Below, one piece after another: positions 1 through 14,000 of a DNA stretch of 64,000 nucleotides. Each line of letters begins with the position of its first letter. Position 1 is the stretch's first letter. Origin of the DNA: Ptychodera flava (taxonomy: Eukaryota; Hemichordata; Enteropneusta; Ptychoderidae); the NCBI RefSeq assembly GCF_041260155.1, contig NC_091931.1, positions 30,159,041-30,223,040 on the forward strand. The letters are read 5' to 3'. The position numbers and the translations under genes are program-made. The notes below the pieces were generated by a model. That model was given only the letters and a program-made list of their open reading frames with translations. It searched no databases and was not told where the DNA came from.

Positions 1-842
1 ACTCTTACAAACAACATAAATCTGGGAATCGTCTGCGTAAAACATGTAATCTAAACCCTGAGCGGAAATAATGTCATCTAAAGGAGTAGTGTATAAAGTG
101 AACAGGATGGGCCCCAGTACAGAACCTTGGGGAACACCATACCTTAAAACAGCACATTCTGAAATAGTTGAATTAACAGAAATACGCTGAACCCGGTCTG
201 TCAAATATGATCTCAGCCACTGAATCACTAGACCGGATATTCCAAACTGACATTGTAATCTATGGAGCAATATCTCATGGTCTAGAGTATCAAAGGCGGC
301 TGATAGATCTAGCATGACCATAATGACATCCCTACGAGAGTCTAAGGCAATCATGACATCGTTATGAACACGAAGAAGGGCTGTTTCTGTACTATGATAC
401 CTACGATATCCTGACTGATACTTTGAATACAGATTATTTTCTGACAAATAGCCCTTTAACTGATCTGTGACAATACGTTCCAGACATTTCGATAGAAAAC
501 ACAAATTTGAAACCGGTCTGTAATTTCTGAGGTTATTTTGATCGCGAGCTGGATTTTTATCAAAGGTCGTACGATTGCCAATTTAAACATCTCTGGAACG
601 ATGCCGCTTGACAGTGAAATGTTAAAAAGATGTGTAATAAAAGGTAAAAGCTCGTTAATGTATAGTATAAGAATCTCTGTGGGTAAAATATCTAAAATAC
701 AGGACTTCATAGATGAATGCGAAATTAGCTTTAAAAGATCATTGACATTCACAGGTTTAAAAGATAAAAGTGAACAACCTGGCGGAGGATAATCTGAGCT
801 AATGGTATCAGTACAAGAATTGAGACTTTCCCTAAGTTTATC
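1..842 (-). pseudogene. L2/CR1-like LINE reverse transcriptase fragment, decayed
   Basis: Read on the minus strand, this stretch gives the palm of a non-LTR retrotransposon reverse transcriptase of the CR1/L2 type. In order from about 750 down to 1 it shows LPTEILILYI, an HSTETALLRVHNDV block, MLDLSAAFDTLDHEILLHRL (motif A), YGVPQGSVLGPILFTLY (motif B) and YADDSQIY (catalytic YxDD) near the left edge. A frameshift near 545-560 breaks the frame between the conserved LIK and YRPVSNL stretches, so the copy cannot encode an active enzyme. It continues beyond the left edge. Its 5' side stops near 842, where a different repeat begins, which fits a 5'-truncated insertion. Assignment to the L2/CR1 group rests on motif wording from memory and was not searched. 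Confidence 0.85.
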
Positions 843-854
843 AATTTTCTGAGT

Positions 855-3800
855 AAATTACTGTCAAAATTAATCTTAAATTCTACCAATTACTTACCTA
901 GACATAATACTAAGGGCAATGGTTTGTATTAAATTCATTTTTTTGCTACAGGAACATGTTAGAAACTTGTAATGAACTTTTAACTGAAAAAATATTGGGA
1001 TGCTGTAGCTGTAACAGTCATATTTTGAAGGGTACCACAAAATCACAGAATTGCTGACTCGCATACGTTTTTTGTTAAACCTGTCTTCTTTTAAGTCATC
1101 TGCTGAGCTTATATTTTAACATGACGCATCTAATTGGGTATCTTTAGAAAGGCAATTTATTTTGATTTAAAATGATATATTGCAATAACCAATATCTTCT
1201 ATAGTTTTCATGAAATAGGACCAAAATTTACACCATACCCCAAAGTTTTATGTCGCAAATAACCGTCACAACTAATCTCAAATTCAACCTATTATTTACC
1301 TAGACATATTACAAAAGGCAATGTTTTGTATAAAATCTGTTTTATTTGCTACAAGGACATGTCATAAATATGAAATAGACTTTTAACAGAGAAAATATTA
1401 GGATTGAGTGGCTGTTACTGGCATGTTATGACGGGTACCGTGAAGTCACAGTATTGCCGACTCGCACATGTTTTTGTTAAATTTGTTGTCTTGTAAGTCA
1501 TCTGCTGAGCTTACTTTTTAATATAGCCTAGATTATGGGCTGTCATTAGAAAGGCAATTTATTTTGCTTTAAAATGACGTATTGTAATATGCAATATATT
1601 ATATAGTTTATGAAATAGGACCAAACCTTACCCAATACCCGAAAGTTTTATGTCGCAAATTACTGTCAAAACTAGAATTCAATTTAGATAAATTCTATAA
1701 AAAGGCAAAATTTGTATGAAACCTATATCATTTGTTAAAGAGACAATTCCAAACTATGAAATATACCATTAACAGGATAATTATTGTAATCTAATTGCTG
1801 TTAGCATCATGTTTTGAAGGGTTGCAGGATATATATTGCTTAAACCCGTTAAATTTTATTAAACAAGTTTCCATGAAAGTTATCTGCCAACCTGTATTTT
1901 GTACGTGACCCAGATTGTAGGGTATCATTCCAATTAGTTTTTATCACTCTTTATTTTAGCATATCATAAAGTGCATTATCATCTTAAGTTGTAATGAAAT
2001 ATCAAAAAACTTACCCAAGCCTTTAGTTTTATTTGCAAACTACATGTACATCTGTTCGAAAACTTACGTTAGATGAAGTTTAAGAATTCGGGGTATGAGG
2101 TAAAGTTTGGTCCTATTTTATGAACACTATAGAAGATATTGCATATTACAATATGTCGTTTTCAAGCAAAATAAATTATTTTTCTAATGGTAGCTCATAA
2201 TCTAGGTTATAGTAAAAAGTTAGCTCAGCAGATGACTAACAAGACGGTACACTTAACAAAAACACATACGAGTTGGCAATATTGTGACTTAACAGTGCCT
2301 TTCAAAACATAACAGCAACAACCATTAAATCCAAATATTGGGTCTGTTAAAAGTCTATTTTATATTTGTGACATGTCCCTGTAGCAAATATAATAAATTT
2401 TATACAAAGCATTGCCTTTTGTAATATGTCCAGGTAAAACGTTTGGTAGAATTTGAGATTATTTGTGATACAAATTGGCAATATAAACTTAGGGGTGAGG
2501 GGTAAGTTTGGTCTTATTTCATGAACACTAAAGAAGATATTGTATTTTACAACATGTCATATCAAAGAAGAATAAATTACCTTTTTAATGATAACTCAGT
2601 AGCTAGGTTATGTTAAAAAATAAGCTCCGTAGACGACTTACAAGAAGACAGGTTTAACAAAAAGTACGCAAGTTGGCAATACAGTGATCTTGTGGTACTC
2701 TTCAAAGTATGACTGTTACAGCTACAGCATTCCAATATTTTTTCTGTTAAAGGTTCATTTCAAGTTTCTAACATGTTCCTGTAGCATATAAAACAAATTT
2801 AATACAAATCATTGCCCTTCTTATTATGTCCTGGTAAATAATTGACAGAATTGGAGATTAGTTTGACGATAATTTGCTAAATAAAACTTTGGGGTGAGGG
2901 GTAAGTTTTGGTCATATTTCATGAAAATTATAGAAGATGTTGCATGTTGCAATACATTTTAAAGCTAAAAAAATGTCTTTCTAATGAAACCCAACAGGCC
3001 AGGTCCTGTTAAAATATAAGCTCAGCAGACGACCCACAAGAAGAAACGTTTTACATAAACGTAAGCGAATCGGCAATTCTGTGATTTTGCGATACCCTTC
3101 AAAAGTATGACTGTTACAGCTACAGCATCCCAATATGTTTTCAGTTAAAAGTTCATTTCAAGTTTCCAACATGTTCCTGTAGCAAAATAAAATGAATTTA
3201 ATACAAATCGTTGCCCTTTGTACTATGTCTTGGTAAATAATAGGCAGAAATGGAGATTAGGTTTGACAGTAATTTACGACATCAAACTGTGGGGTATGGG
3301 GTAAAAGTTTTGGTCCCATTTCATGAAAACTATAGAAGATATTGCATATTGCAATGTAGAGATTTAATGAACAATGTTTGCTAAAGACTTCTTGAAAGAC
3401 CAGTATCTAAGCTTTCTAAAACTATAAGGTATATGGCATTTCAAGCCAGTTTACTTCATCAGGGAAGGAATGTTGTACCCCTACCCCCAGCTTTTGCGCA
3501 CCCCATACCGATACACGCAATTCAAAATTGACTCCAGAGAAGTAGTGTATTGTTAAATATCCAATGTTAACACTTATTTTTTTGTTCAATATGTAGAATT
3601 AAATAATGTAAACACAAAAAGCTGTCAAAATTTTGCTTCGTAAAAAGTAAATCACAATTGTTACATGGTATTCTGGGTAAAAAATTTCCAAATTGGCAGA
3701 AAAATTCATTTTAAAGTCGTCTTATTCATTTTCGCCATTTTTCGCGGTACATTCTAATCAGAAACCAGCCCAGATAGGTAGTGCATCCCAAAATATCCAA

Positions 3801-3905
3801 TGTTAAAATCGGGTTTTTTTTGTTCAGCAGGTCCTAAAGAACGAAAAAAATCCCATGTAGTAGAGATGTGGGGGATGCACGGTGGGCCCCTCCAGCCCAC
3901 GGACT
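855..3905. repeat. Large inverted (fold-back) element made of ~400-bp tandem units
   Basis: Three diverged copies of a ~400-bp unit run forward from about 855 to 2090, recognisable by recurring ATGTCGCAAAT (near 1251 and 1649) and GTCATCTGCTGAGCTTA blocks. About three more copies run in reverse from about 2090 to 3360. The right end at about 3870-3905 carries CCCACGGAC, the same terminus seen at the right end of the element at 39618-41288, so the two are one family. The left terminus is not visible; the LINE at 1-842 probably interrupts it. No coding potential was seen. Confidence 0.7.
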
Positions 3906-4304
3906 AATGGTCAAACCCAGCTGGACACAGAAAGGCCAGACTTTGACTTTGTTACACAGATTACAAAGAGTAAGACGACCGGTCGTGCGGTGGAACTTCG
4001 CAACAAAGTTTCAATATCTTAACTGAAGTACTTGAATGACAGATACAGGAAATGATGGCAATGACAACGCATTTTCGTTGCATAATTAATCACAATTACA
4101 CGGAAATTATGCCTTCTCCCTACAGAAAGGCCCATGCTCTACTTTTAGCCCTGCTACGGTATGTCTCAGTGCTGAGAAGGTCGTATCGTTATCATGACGA
4201 CTATCAAAATTTGCAGACAACTCTGAGAGTAAAACGGGTTGCAATAGATCACCAAACTTTTGAGTATCACTATCGTCCATTATACCTGTTTCCTTAGGTA
4301 TTAA
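3906..4304. other. No recognised feature
   Basis: Open frames here are short, lack known motifs and show no splice-compatible link to gene 1. Nothing else was recognised. Confidence 0.4.
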
Positions 4305-4530
4305 AGGTGTGCAATATTCACATCAAATGACTAGAAAATTCACTTTATGAGCAGAATCTAGAAAATAGCATTTCCTTGTCTGGGCAGTCTATGCCATGGG
4401 TAACGAAAAAAGATATCCCTGAAAGAAAAATATGGATGGGCTACCAGCCATTGTCATTGGGCTACCAACTTCAGAAAATGGTAACCCAAGTGGACTACCA
4501 GGGAAAAAAATTAATTTCGAGTCCTGTACA
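4305..4530 (-). mobile_element. Partial end of the 'GGGCTCGAAATTAA' inverted-repeat element
   Basis: The reverse complement matches the left ~240 bp of the complete element at 24229-25131. Shared blocks include TCAAATGACTAGAAAATTCAC, the repeated GGGCTACCA words, and the terminal AATTTCGAGTCCTG near 4514-4528. Only one end is present, so this is a truncated copy. Confidence 0.65.
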
Positions 4531-4937
4531 CACAATGCGCTTGTCACCTGCAGCTATCCGTCCCATCTAGACGTCTGGGCAAGGCTTCATGATCATGAAA
4601 ATACAAATAAAAATTATTTACTGGTAACGCGATGTTACTAAAATAAGCTTATGTGTGATTAACATAGGATTTTTTAGCTTGTATTGTGCTGCTAAAATTT
4701 TGAACATTATCAATGTCCTGTGAATACCTATGTCATCGCAAAGTATATATTGAAGTACACCTGCTGTTCACGCGACAACTTGAGAGAAAAAAAAAACACA
4801 TGAATCCAAGTAAAGTTGGAGTTAATGACGAAACAGCATTACTTTAAATGATCCCAGCTAATTGTAACTGCAATGTGTTAATTTCTCATGCGTCTGAAAA
4901 GTCAACAAATTATAGTCGCGCCAGCGGCTTACTGACT

Positions 4938-5010
4938 ACGCATGCGCAGATTCATCATTTACTATACAAGCAACCGGAAGTATACCCGACTAAATTGGCG
5001 CCGCCATCTT
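4938..5010 (+). promoter_or_regulatory. Promoter-like cluster: NRF1, ETS and YY1-type motifs
   Basis: Three motifs typical of TATA-less metazoan promoters lie within 73 bases: ACGCATGCGCAG at 4938-4949 (NRF1-type palindrome), ACCGGAAGT at 4973-4981 (ETS-type) and GCCGCCATCTT at 5000-5010 (YY1-type, in reverse). TTGGCGCC at 4996-5003 also resembles an E2F site. A donor-like AAG/GTATTA follows near 5047, so a short non-coding first exon is possible. It sits ~650 bp upstream of the first visible gene 1 exon, but that exon starts in mid-domain with no nearby in-frame ATG, so the transcript served is unknown. Confidence 0.45.
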
Positions 5011-5698
5011 TTTTCGAGTGCTTGTAAATAGATACGAAACGTGCAAGGTATTATTTTTTAACTCGCCATTGATAATATGTATATCTCTTTTATTTGCTGG
5101 TAGGTATTATCATCCACATTGTCACTGATACAAAATATTGTTACTATCGCGCCCAAGAAATAGAAAAAAAGAGAGAAAGCTGTTGTGCATATGAACGAGG
5201 ACAGACGCAAAGAAGGCTGGGATTGAATTTTAGAAAAGCGCCCTCTGTGTCAATAAGTAGATGCAAAAATTGAAACTTTTCAGAAGGCTAGTTTCAGCTT
5301 GCAGTTGAAAGTTGGGCAGCAACGATGATGATGGCACAATACTTCCCTTTTTAAACACAATAGGTTGATTTTATGGTTAAAATTGCCAATCTACGTTCAA
5401 CATTTTATGAACGGAAAATCTATACCTGCAGGATCTGGCTTCGTGTACGTGTGTGAAATGTTTTCGTCAAGGGTAAACAGGGCATAGTGCTCGTGTAAAC
5501 GTATATAGCAAGTAACAGTTAATTGTATTTTATCCTTTATGCCTACTTCATGAATCAATACAAAGGAAATTCTAATCTTAACCCCTGGAGCGACCCCAAG
5601 GACTCAGCCCTATATTATAAACCCTAAAATAGCGGTGCGTATAGAGATACAGTCATTTACATGTAACTGTTCATTATTTCCGTTCTAAATTTTCATAG

Positions 5699-5836
5699 CG
5701 CAACACATTCCAGTGTATTTTGGTTACAAATGGCAGGCATTCGTTCGCCATTTTCAACTACGGTAAGATCACATGGACAACTGGAGCTGCCACTCAGGGT
5801 GATGCTGACACGGGTTTGGGTGGAACACCAGCAATG
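5699..5836 (+). CDS. Gene 1 exon a: NIDO domain, third quarter
   Basis: Reads RNTFQCILVTNGRHSFAIF then NYGKITWTTGAATQGD and ends GLGGTPAM, the characteristic NIDO stretch. The acceptor is TTTCATAG and the donor GTACGT; both boundaries are phase 0. The preceding NIDO exon, the equivalent of 63379-63681 in gene 2, is not found upstream. Confidence 0.8.
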
Positions 5837-5964
5837 GTACGTGAACTTCTCTGTCTTGTTTACTCGCGTCTTGTTCATTCTGATAAAAGTTACGTAAATA
5901 TTGTTAATGCTAAATTTTCGTTATTGCTACTTTTATCATCACGGCAAATATACACATCGACTGG

Positions 5965-6000
<36 letters not shown>

Positions 6001-7345
6001 GTTTGATGATGATGATAATATTGCTAGAGGGTAATATGCAATGGTTGATTTATTTCGTGCAGGTTGGATTCAATGGCGGCGACGGAAATACCTCTCACTC
6101 TGTCGAAGGTTCTAGAACTGATGATATCGTTAACATTGATCTCTGGTCCAATGTCAATGTCACCGGCAGATTTACGTTTCGCATTGACGACACTGATATT
6201 GAAGATGCAGGCTGCAATACGGGCGGTGTGTATAATGTTACTCTAACCTAGAATGCTCTGCCCGACTGTGCGAAATACTCATAGTTGTTACTCGTCCACG
6301 TTTCTTTTTCTTCTTTCTATTTGGGGGCGCACTAACAAAAACCCCTCCAGTCACACTTTTAGCGAGGCAATAGATGTAGGCTCGTTCATCATTTACTCTG
6401 TTTGCATTATCATACCCTACCAGGCTGTTTTGTTGTGCACATAAATAGGTCCGGAGTAGATCACGGCACCACTTAGGCCCTCCTAAATGCATAAGTTTGC
6501 TCTCAGATTTTGCTGATCCAGGTTTCTGCACCTTTGCTATGAATTACATTCCACTGTGCCTAAGCAAGCAAGCAAACAAACAAACAAACACGCAAACGAT
6601 CCAAAACAAAGAAAAAAAACGCAGAAAGAAACGAAATGCGGATAATCGCTCTTGTCATCATAGGTAGCCCTTATTTTACGAGTGATAAATTAGTAGAATC
6701 ATGAAAAATATTTGCAAACACGATTGGAACTAATTTGGGATTATTTGATTTTCATATTTTGCAAATTTCTCAAAAGTGTTAGGTGCCTATAACTGAATGT
6801 TGCAATATCACAAATTACTCATAAAAACAAGTGTGTAATATAAAAGAAAAGCAGATGAGATAACATTTGTAGATTAAATCGATATTACTTTACCATCCAA
6901 TTATCCCAATTTAGTTCCAATCGTGTTTTACAGATTTTCACATTTATAATAAGCCTCATGCAAACTTGTTATAGGCATTAACGTCCTTGCGTTCGATTGC
7001 AGGATCTGTGGTCATACACCCTCTGTCAGGATCAATGTTAGGGGGAGAGAAAGTGATGGTTTTCGGACCGTGCCTTGATCCATCGGACACTATAACATGC
7101 CGATTCGGTGACATTGAAGTGGATGGCCTTTACGAGAGTCCGCTGAAAGCTAGCTGTATTACACCAACTCTCTATGAGACTGGGCGGTTAGAGTTTCGTA
7201 TGACGGTGTCAGGTTTACAGAATGGTGACTATATGGGTATCTTCACCGTAGGTAAGACACATAGATACAGACATACATAGATATATAGAAACACGTACTT
7301 ACATATAAAAGTGAATACATTTATACAGTCAGCGCACACAAACAT

Positions 7346-7381
<36 letters not shown>

Positions 7382-7466
7382 ATATATATTATATATATAT
7401 ATATATATATATTATATATCTCAATATATTTATATATTTATATATAATATAATATATACATATACA

Positions 7467-7499
<33 letters not shown>

Positions 7500-7843
7500 T
7501 CGTATATATATTTGCAAAGATAAATAAATATGTACATTTATACATGTATTATACACAAACAAAACTTTCACACATTTCATCAGAAATGATAAGTTTATAT
7601 ACAACACGGTTAGAACTAATTTCGGATAATTGGATGGTGAAGTCATGTCGATTTAATCTGCAAATGTAAGCTCATTTGCTTTTCTTTTTAGGTTATACAC
7701 TTGTTTTTATGAGTGATTTGTAATATTGCAATATTTAACTAAAGCGCACCTTACACTTTTGAGAAATTTGAAAAATATGAAGATCCAATTATCCCAAATT
7801 AGTTCCAATCGTGTTATACATCGATTCCTACAGAGATACATGC

Positions 7844-7881
<38 letters not shown>

Positions 7882-7882
7882 C

Positions 7883-7974
<92 letters not shown>

Positions 7975-7976
7975 TA

Positions 7977-8034
<58 letters not shown>

Positions 8035-11000
8035 TGTGTACATATATAACGCATAGATACATATACAGTTATAAAGTGTGTGTAAGTGTTTAGTTTAAGT
8101 TTAAAATAACAGGGTTGTTTCTTTTTGTCCTATTTATGTTTTTCCTGGCAGTACTTTACAAAAAGCACTTTTTGAACACGATGACAAATGTTAGAGCGTG
8201 AATCCTACAGTTTTTGTTACGGTTTCTTCGCCTTCCTTTGTGAATTTCAGTAAGCTTCGAATACTACACGCCTTCCATTATACGACAAGAGGCCCATGGG
8301 TGGCACCGGACAAATTCCTTGACTATTACCTGGGATCCAAAAGTCCTTCAAGTGGAGAAGGTGGCGATTCACCTGTTCGGGTACAAAGAGGACGGTGACA
8401 GTGTCATTCTCGAAAATGTACAACGCTTAGGAGTAACTGAAAACGACGCAGGGATGTTTACATTTGAGAAGAGTGTTGATGGACATCAGTACAAGGTTGG
8501 CGTTATCAAAATTGTTGAAGTCGAAGCTGCAGAGTAAGTGTATTGTCACTGCAGAGGTGTTTTTCACCATTGTCTTTCCCCTCAGACTGTAATGAAAGTG
8601 ATTATGGTTAAGGTAGTATGCGCCTCGAAGGTGAAAGACTTAAATTTTTGCTCAAACTTTCCGTAATGAAACTTTCAGCCATTCTTTTTTTAAATCAAGA
8701 ATAAAAATCGGGGGCGCAGTGCAAATTTTAGTATTAGAGAAACAAATAACTTAAGATTGACCGATATTTAAAATTTAAAATGGCCGCCAACCCTGTGTTA
8801 ACTCTATGGAGAAATGATAAAATTTCCGATTTTCGAAAATTAAGCCGGTGAAAAGTTTTTTTACATCAAGAGCTTTAAAATGAACCCCCACAAGTGGTAT
8901 ATTTTGTAAAAGTTTGAGAGTCCAAACATCTGTCCCCGAGGCGCGTTCCAACTCAACATGCCGGTTTTATATCAGTTCGTCATCTCTTACCTTTCCCCTT
9001 CAAGTGAGCAAATCCCGTGTATGACATGAAAAGATTAATAATGATAATTATACGCTGCTATTTTCTGCTTCTTCAGTAATCATGCTCCTAACGAAGTACG
9101 AAAAAATCAAATTGCCATCACCTTCAAAATAAATCATTAATGCTGACAACAATAGAGCACTAAACTGTTTTGATCACAAATTCTTACTAAATGCTTACAT
9201 CTATGTTCCTGATAGGAAAGGTATAGGGGAACAGAAAAAGCATACATTACTTCAGGGCCATGTGTTCCACTCTTTAGGATTTACTTTTTACTGGTAAGAT
9301 TCGTTATTGTATCTCACACAGAGAGGATAAAACAAACGTTTGGATTCTAAAGCCATCATGGTTCTGTTTCAGGATACTATATTTCGCCGAAAAGAGGACG
9401 ATGCCTCTTATAAAAGACAAGAGTATGTTAATCTATATTTTCCTTTCTTATATATTTTGCTTTATCTTACAGCTTGACCCTCACGCAGGCACTATGGAGT
9501 GACTTTCACAACTTGAAATGGGACAAAACCACGAAAGCTTCCCAACTGTGCAAAGACTGGGCATTTTCTGCCGAAGAATCTAACCGTAATGAATTTCTCG
9601 AAGACCTCTCGCCTTGTCCGTGCACGCTACAGCAAGCAAGGGTGGATCGAGGGCGCTACTCGGCGGATCCGCACTGTAATGAAAGATTCAGCAATGGCGG
9701 TGACTTCTGTTTCAGGACGCCCAGTGCTGTGCACTGTGTACGGGTGAACGATGCAAGGTACATGGTATTCAGTCTGTATAATTTCATATGTCAGTTTGTT
9801 ACGGACGAAATGTCAACGGGCAGTTGGATGCAATCGGTCAAACTTTTGGGAAATCAGAGTGGGAGTTTTCATAGGAGGGAATTGTAATCCTTACAATTAC
9901 ACTTTTTCAAAATCACTTGGCATACAGTTTTGATTTCAAAATGATGATATGTAGATTATTTTCATTTATGATTATGTTGCAATGAAGCCGATAAATAATG
10001 GTACTTGATTTTGCATGTCTAGCACAATAACATTAAGCACTCACAGATTTCTCGACGCATGACTGTCACGACACATTCGCGACAGACCTGTCTGAAAATT
10101 GACATCAGCATACAGTATATAACTTTATGAAATAGATGTATGTTGCTGTATTGTCTCGTCAACGAAAAGTTAAAACGGTCAAGCTTGAAAGTGATCGTCA
10201 GGTTCAAAGTCACAACTCCAGGTTTACCATGAAAAAGAGCGACTTATATCATGCTTATGTTTGCGCCTCGCAGCGTTAATGGTGCCGGGCAAAAGTGTTG
10301 CTATGACGACGGAGGAAACATCATCAACGGCCAGGAACTGGAAAACAGTGGCGGTACAGCCCACAGACGTCATCACGGAGGGGTGCACCCTTACAAATCT
10401 GAGGGAAAGGTGCCGTACTTATCTTATTTCCTGTCAGACATTGTGCCATGGGAGAACTGTTGCAACTTGTCTTCAGAACACTGTGGCTACTATTACGAAA
10501 GGAGACCATCAGACCTTTGCCAAAACTATGAACCTCCAAGACCAGGTATGTGGATGTATAATTTCAAAAGACAAGTGCACTCTAAACTTGAACGTTAGCC
10601 ATCTATCGTTTGCAAGAAAATGGAACTTCCTCCTATGCAGGAAGTTGCACATAGTTAGATATTTCATGCAGCCACAGAGGCACATTTAATCCTTATTTAG
10701 TAGTGCACGCATGTCAACTCTAAAGTCTCAATATGAACAAAACTATGTAACATATCTCAACATTAATACGTTCTAGGTGGCGGTGTTGGCGATCCCCACA
10801 TCATGACACTGGACGGAGCAGAGTATACGTTCAATGGACACGGCGAGTTTTATATGCTGAAGACCACAAACAACACATTCACGATGCAAGCAAGGATGGA
10901 AACGCTGGAGACAGGTAAAATACACTATAGATTACTGTATAGGATGTACAGTTACGTATGGTTAGATACGGTATGCATTACACAAATGGATGCATACCAC

Positions 11001-14000
11001 ACAGCGGCCACCGTGTATCGAACCACACTTGACTGTTATGGGATGCGATGTAAGCTGTCACCATTGTACTCACAGATGAGTGAACTGTGGGAGGAGGGAC
11101 TGTATTGCTGAACAGGACTTTGTGATAATATGAAAGTTTAGACTGGTCTGGCAACTTTCGATAAAGTATGAATAAGAGTGTTTGACATTGTCCAAGTAGA
11201 AGCCTAAAACGCAGATATCTGTAACGTTCCATGTTTCCATCACTTTCAGTATAAAGAAAACAAAAACTACCTATCTGACTTACAGATTGATATATGGCGG
11301 GTGCCACATGTGGGGCAGGATGCGCTTACTATTTTCGAAACACCTAACATCACTTCTTGGTCTTTTGGCCAGAGGTCCAAATATCTTTCTTTAATGAATT
11401 TGACTTTGTTTGTGCACCGTCTATTTACTGTCTGTTCTGTGCTGTTTTGTGTCTATGTTTACAACTATTGTCTTACAAATTCTGACCTAGTGTTATTGGA
11501 TTATGGATTGGTATGATTGCGATTATTTTCCTTCTTCATTTTCTCGATTAATTTTGTTGAAGTACCGTGTATTAATCTTCAGAACACAAAGTATTGTGCG
11601 TAATAGGCGATATTACAGATAAGGCAATTGAATTCTAGTCTGGCTTAAAATTCATATCGAGAGCTTTGCTGAAAACCCCACATAACATGCTGTGCAGACG
11701 CTTTGAGCACAAGGCATTTTGACACGATTTTGGATCAGGCCACAAACATGTACTCTATAGGCGTAGAAAAAACGATGAAAATGCATCAAACTTCAAAGCA
11801 ATGGAGTTATATTAAGTAAGCTTTACCACTGCATTACATGTAGTTCTCAATCTCATAGACGATCAAGTTTGCTGTTCTGTACTTGAGTGTTATATACCAT
11901 GCCATCTTGTAAATTTCTTTCAAGGTAGTACAAACGCGACTGTTTTTACGGCCATGGTGATGCAAGAATCACACTCTGACAGAGTTCAAGTGCAGGTCAA
12001 TCAACGGCGGTTACTTGACTGCTGGATATACGCAAGCGATGGCATGAACAACACCTGGCAGAGATTGGACTTTGAAGAAACATCCTTTTGGGATTTTGCA
12101 GGTATATTGTATAATACTCCTTCCAAAGCACCATTTCTTGATAATATAAACGCTTAAATATCATTTTTAAGACCACAAATTCGCTTAACGTAGATTTTTA
12201 CCTCTTGGAGAAATCTCTCCACAATGTCGACCATGATCTCAAGCGATGTTGGTCAGTTGGGATTTGGGTGTCACATAAATGTAAACCTTGCCGTGTTGCG
12301 GGCGATAATCTTCATCTTGTGTCAATCAAACCTTCTTTCGGCATGATTGAAGGTTCACAGATAAAGCGACCCTTTTAATAATAGATGGTTTTTTACAAAA
12401 GTAATTGTCACAGAACTATAAATTTCGTCCTACAGTAAATACTGGTAAAGAACATTGAAATGAAATAGATATTTTCAAGCATGTCGAGTAATATTGCCTT
12501 AATGATTATACACTGACATGTTTTACGCCAATGTGATTGTTTTGCAGGTTTTTTTGTCATCAAGGATGAGACAAGTGACGGAAACTCAACGCAAGCCATC
12601 GTCACGATAAGCTTCTACCATTCCGAAATTTCCGTGCAATTTACCGCCACTGAGGGACTCATGTTGATGTCATTTATGTTCTTTGGTCCGCCATCTTTGA
12701 AAGGAAATACCAAGGGGTTGATGGGACTTTGGAATGATAACCCGGATGACGATCTAATGACCCCGGATGGCAGTTTAGTTCCAGTAAACTCCTCTCTTCG
12801 AGCAATTCATTATGACTTTGGCATGAAATGTTAGTATCCCGCATCAATATTTTATTATCTTCAAACGATTTATGTATTTTTGCAACTTGTTCACAACAGT
12901 ATCATGGTTGAGGATGGTAACAAAACATGAAAACGGAACCGACAAATAAAGGTTTCAAATATATTTATGAACAAATAGGTAAGTTAATTGTCTTTCACTG
13001 AATGACACTGCATCACTTGAAGATATTGACTGAATCTCAACCGAAATAATTATGCCAAAATTCTCTTAACACTTTGAAGTATTTCATTATTTCTTGCAAA
13101 ACTTTGTTTTAAGGTTTGTTTTACTTTATGTCTTTCAGGGACTGTTCCTGAGACAGAGACGATGTTTTTCTACGGCGCAGGAAAGTCCTTTGACGAGATC
13201 AACGACGACGATTACACTCCAATCTTCGACATTCCTGATTCTGTTCCTGAGAACGCTGTCGCTGTTTGCGGTGACAACTTTCAGTGTATCTTCGATTATC
13301 ACGCCACTGGTGGAGACGAGCGTATCGCGGGCATCTCTAAAAAGGCCGTTGCAGAGTTTGATAGCTTAGTTGAAAGCACAAAGAAAGGTTCGTTCTTGTT
13401 CTTGCATCATAAATTTTAATTGAAGAAAATCTATACTTACTTTAATGGGGACAGACATGTGTATTTAAGTATGAAAGTAAGCTTAGTGTTGATTTAGATG
13501 GACCATTGAATACGTACCGAAGACATGTTGATCTCTTCATTGCCAGTGCGTTACGTAGTTGTAGGCGTTTACAGAATCCTTGTTTTCCGTAATGTTAACT
13601 CCCCAATGAGGCCACACAGCCTGGCTCGAGTCCCACATATCGATGGTTTAAAATATGTAGGTTTAAGTTTTGAAAGCTCGTATACAAAGGGGTAGCTCGG
13701 GACAAGTTTATATTAAGCTTTGTGGACGAAAAAAGCAATTATTTTACGCTGTGTAATTTTCACCAGAGTCTTTATCGCCTTAATGACGTGTAATATTATA
13801 CAACATAGTAATGTTTAACATCAGAGTATTCTCTAGTCGGAAGATCTCACTCTGTTTATTTTCTGTATATCAGTCGTGAGCTGTGGCGACCCGGGAACAC
13901 CAACTAACGGTAGCAGAACTGTCAGCAAATACGTTGAGGGCGGTGTTGCTGTGTTCAGGTGTGACGTCGGTTTCAAGCTGGCTGGATCAACTGAAAGTAT

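Noticed and set aside
5901..6062. Poly-Met/poly-Asp open frames preceding gene 1 exon b
   Set aside because: They are produced by the (GAT)n microsatellite in the intron; the coding frame begins at the acceptor at 6063.
7311..8062. Ile/Tyr/His-rich ORFs around 7.3-8.1 kb
   Set aside because: Artefacts of (CA)n, (TA)n and (GATA)n microsatellites.
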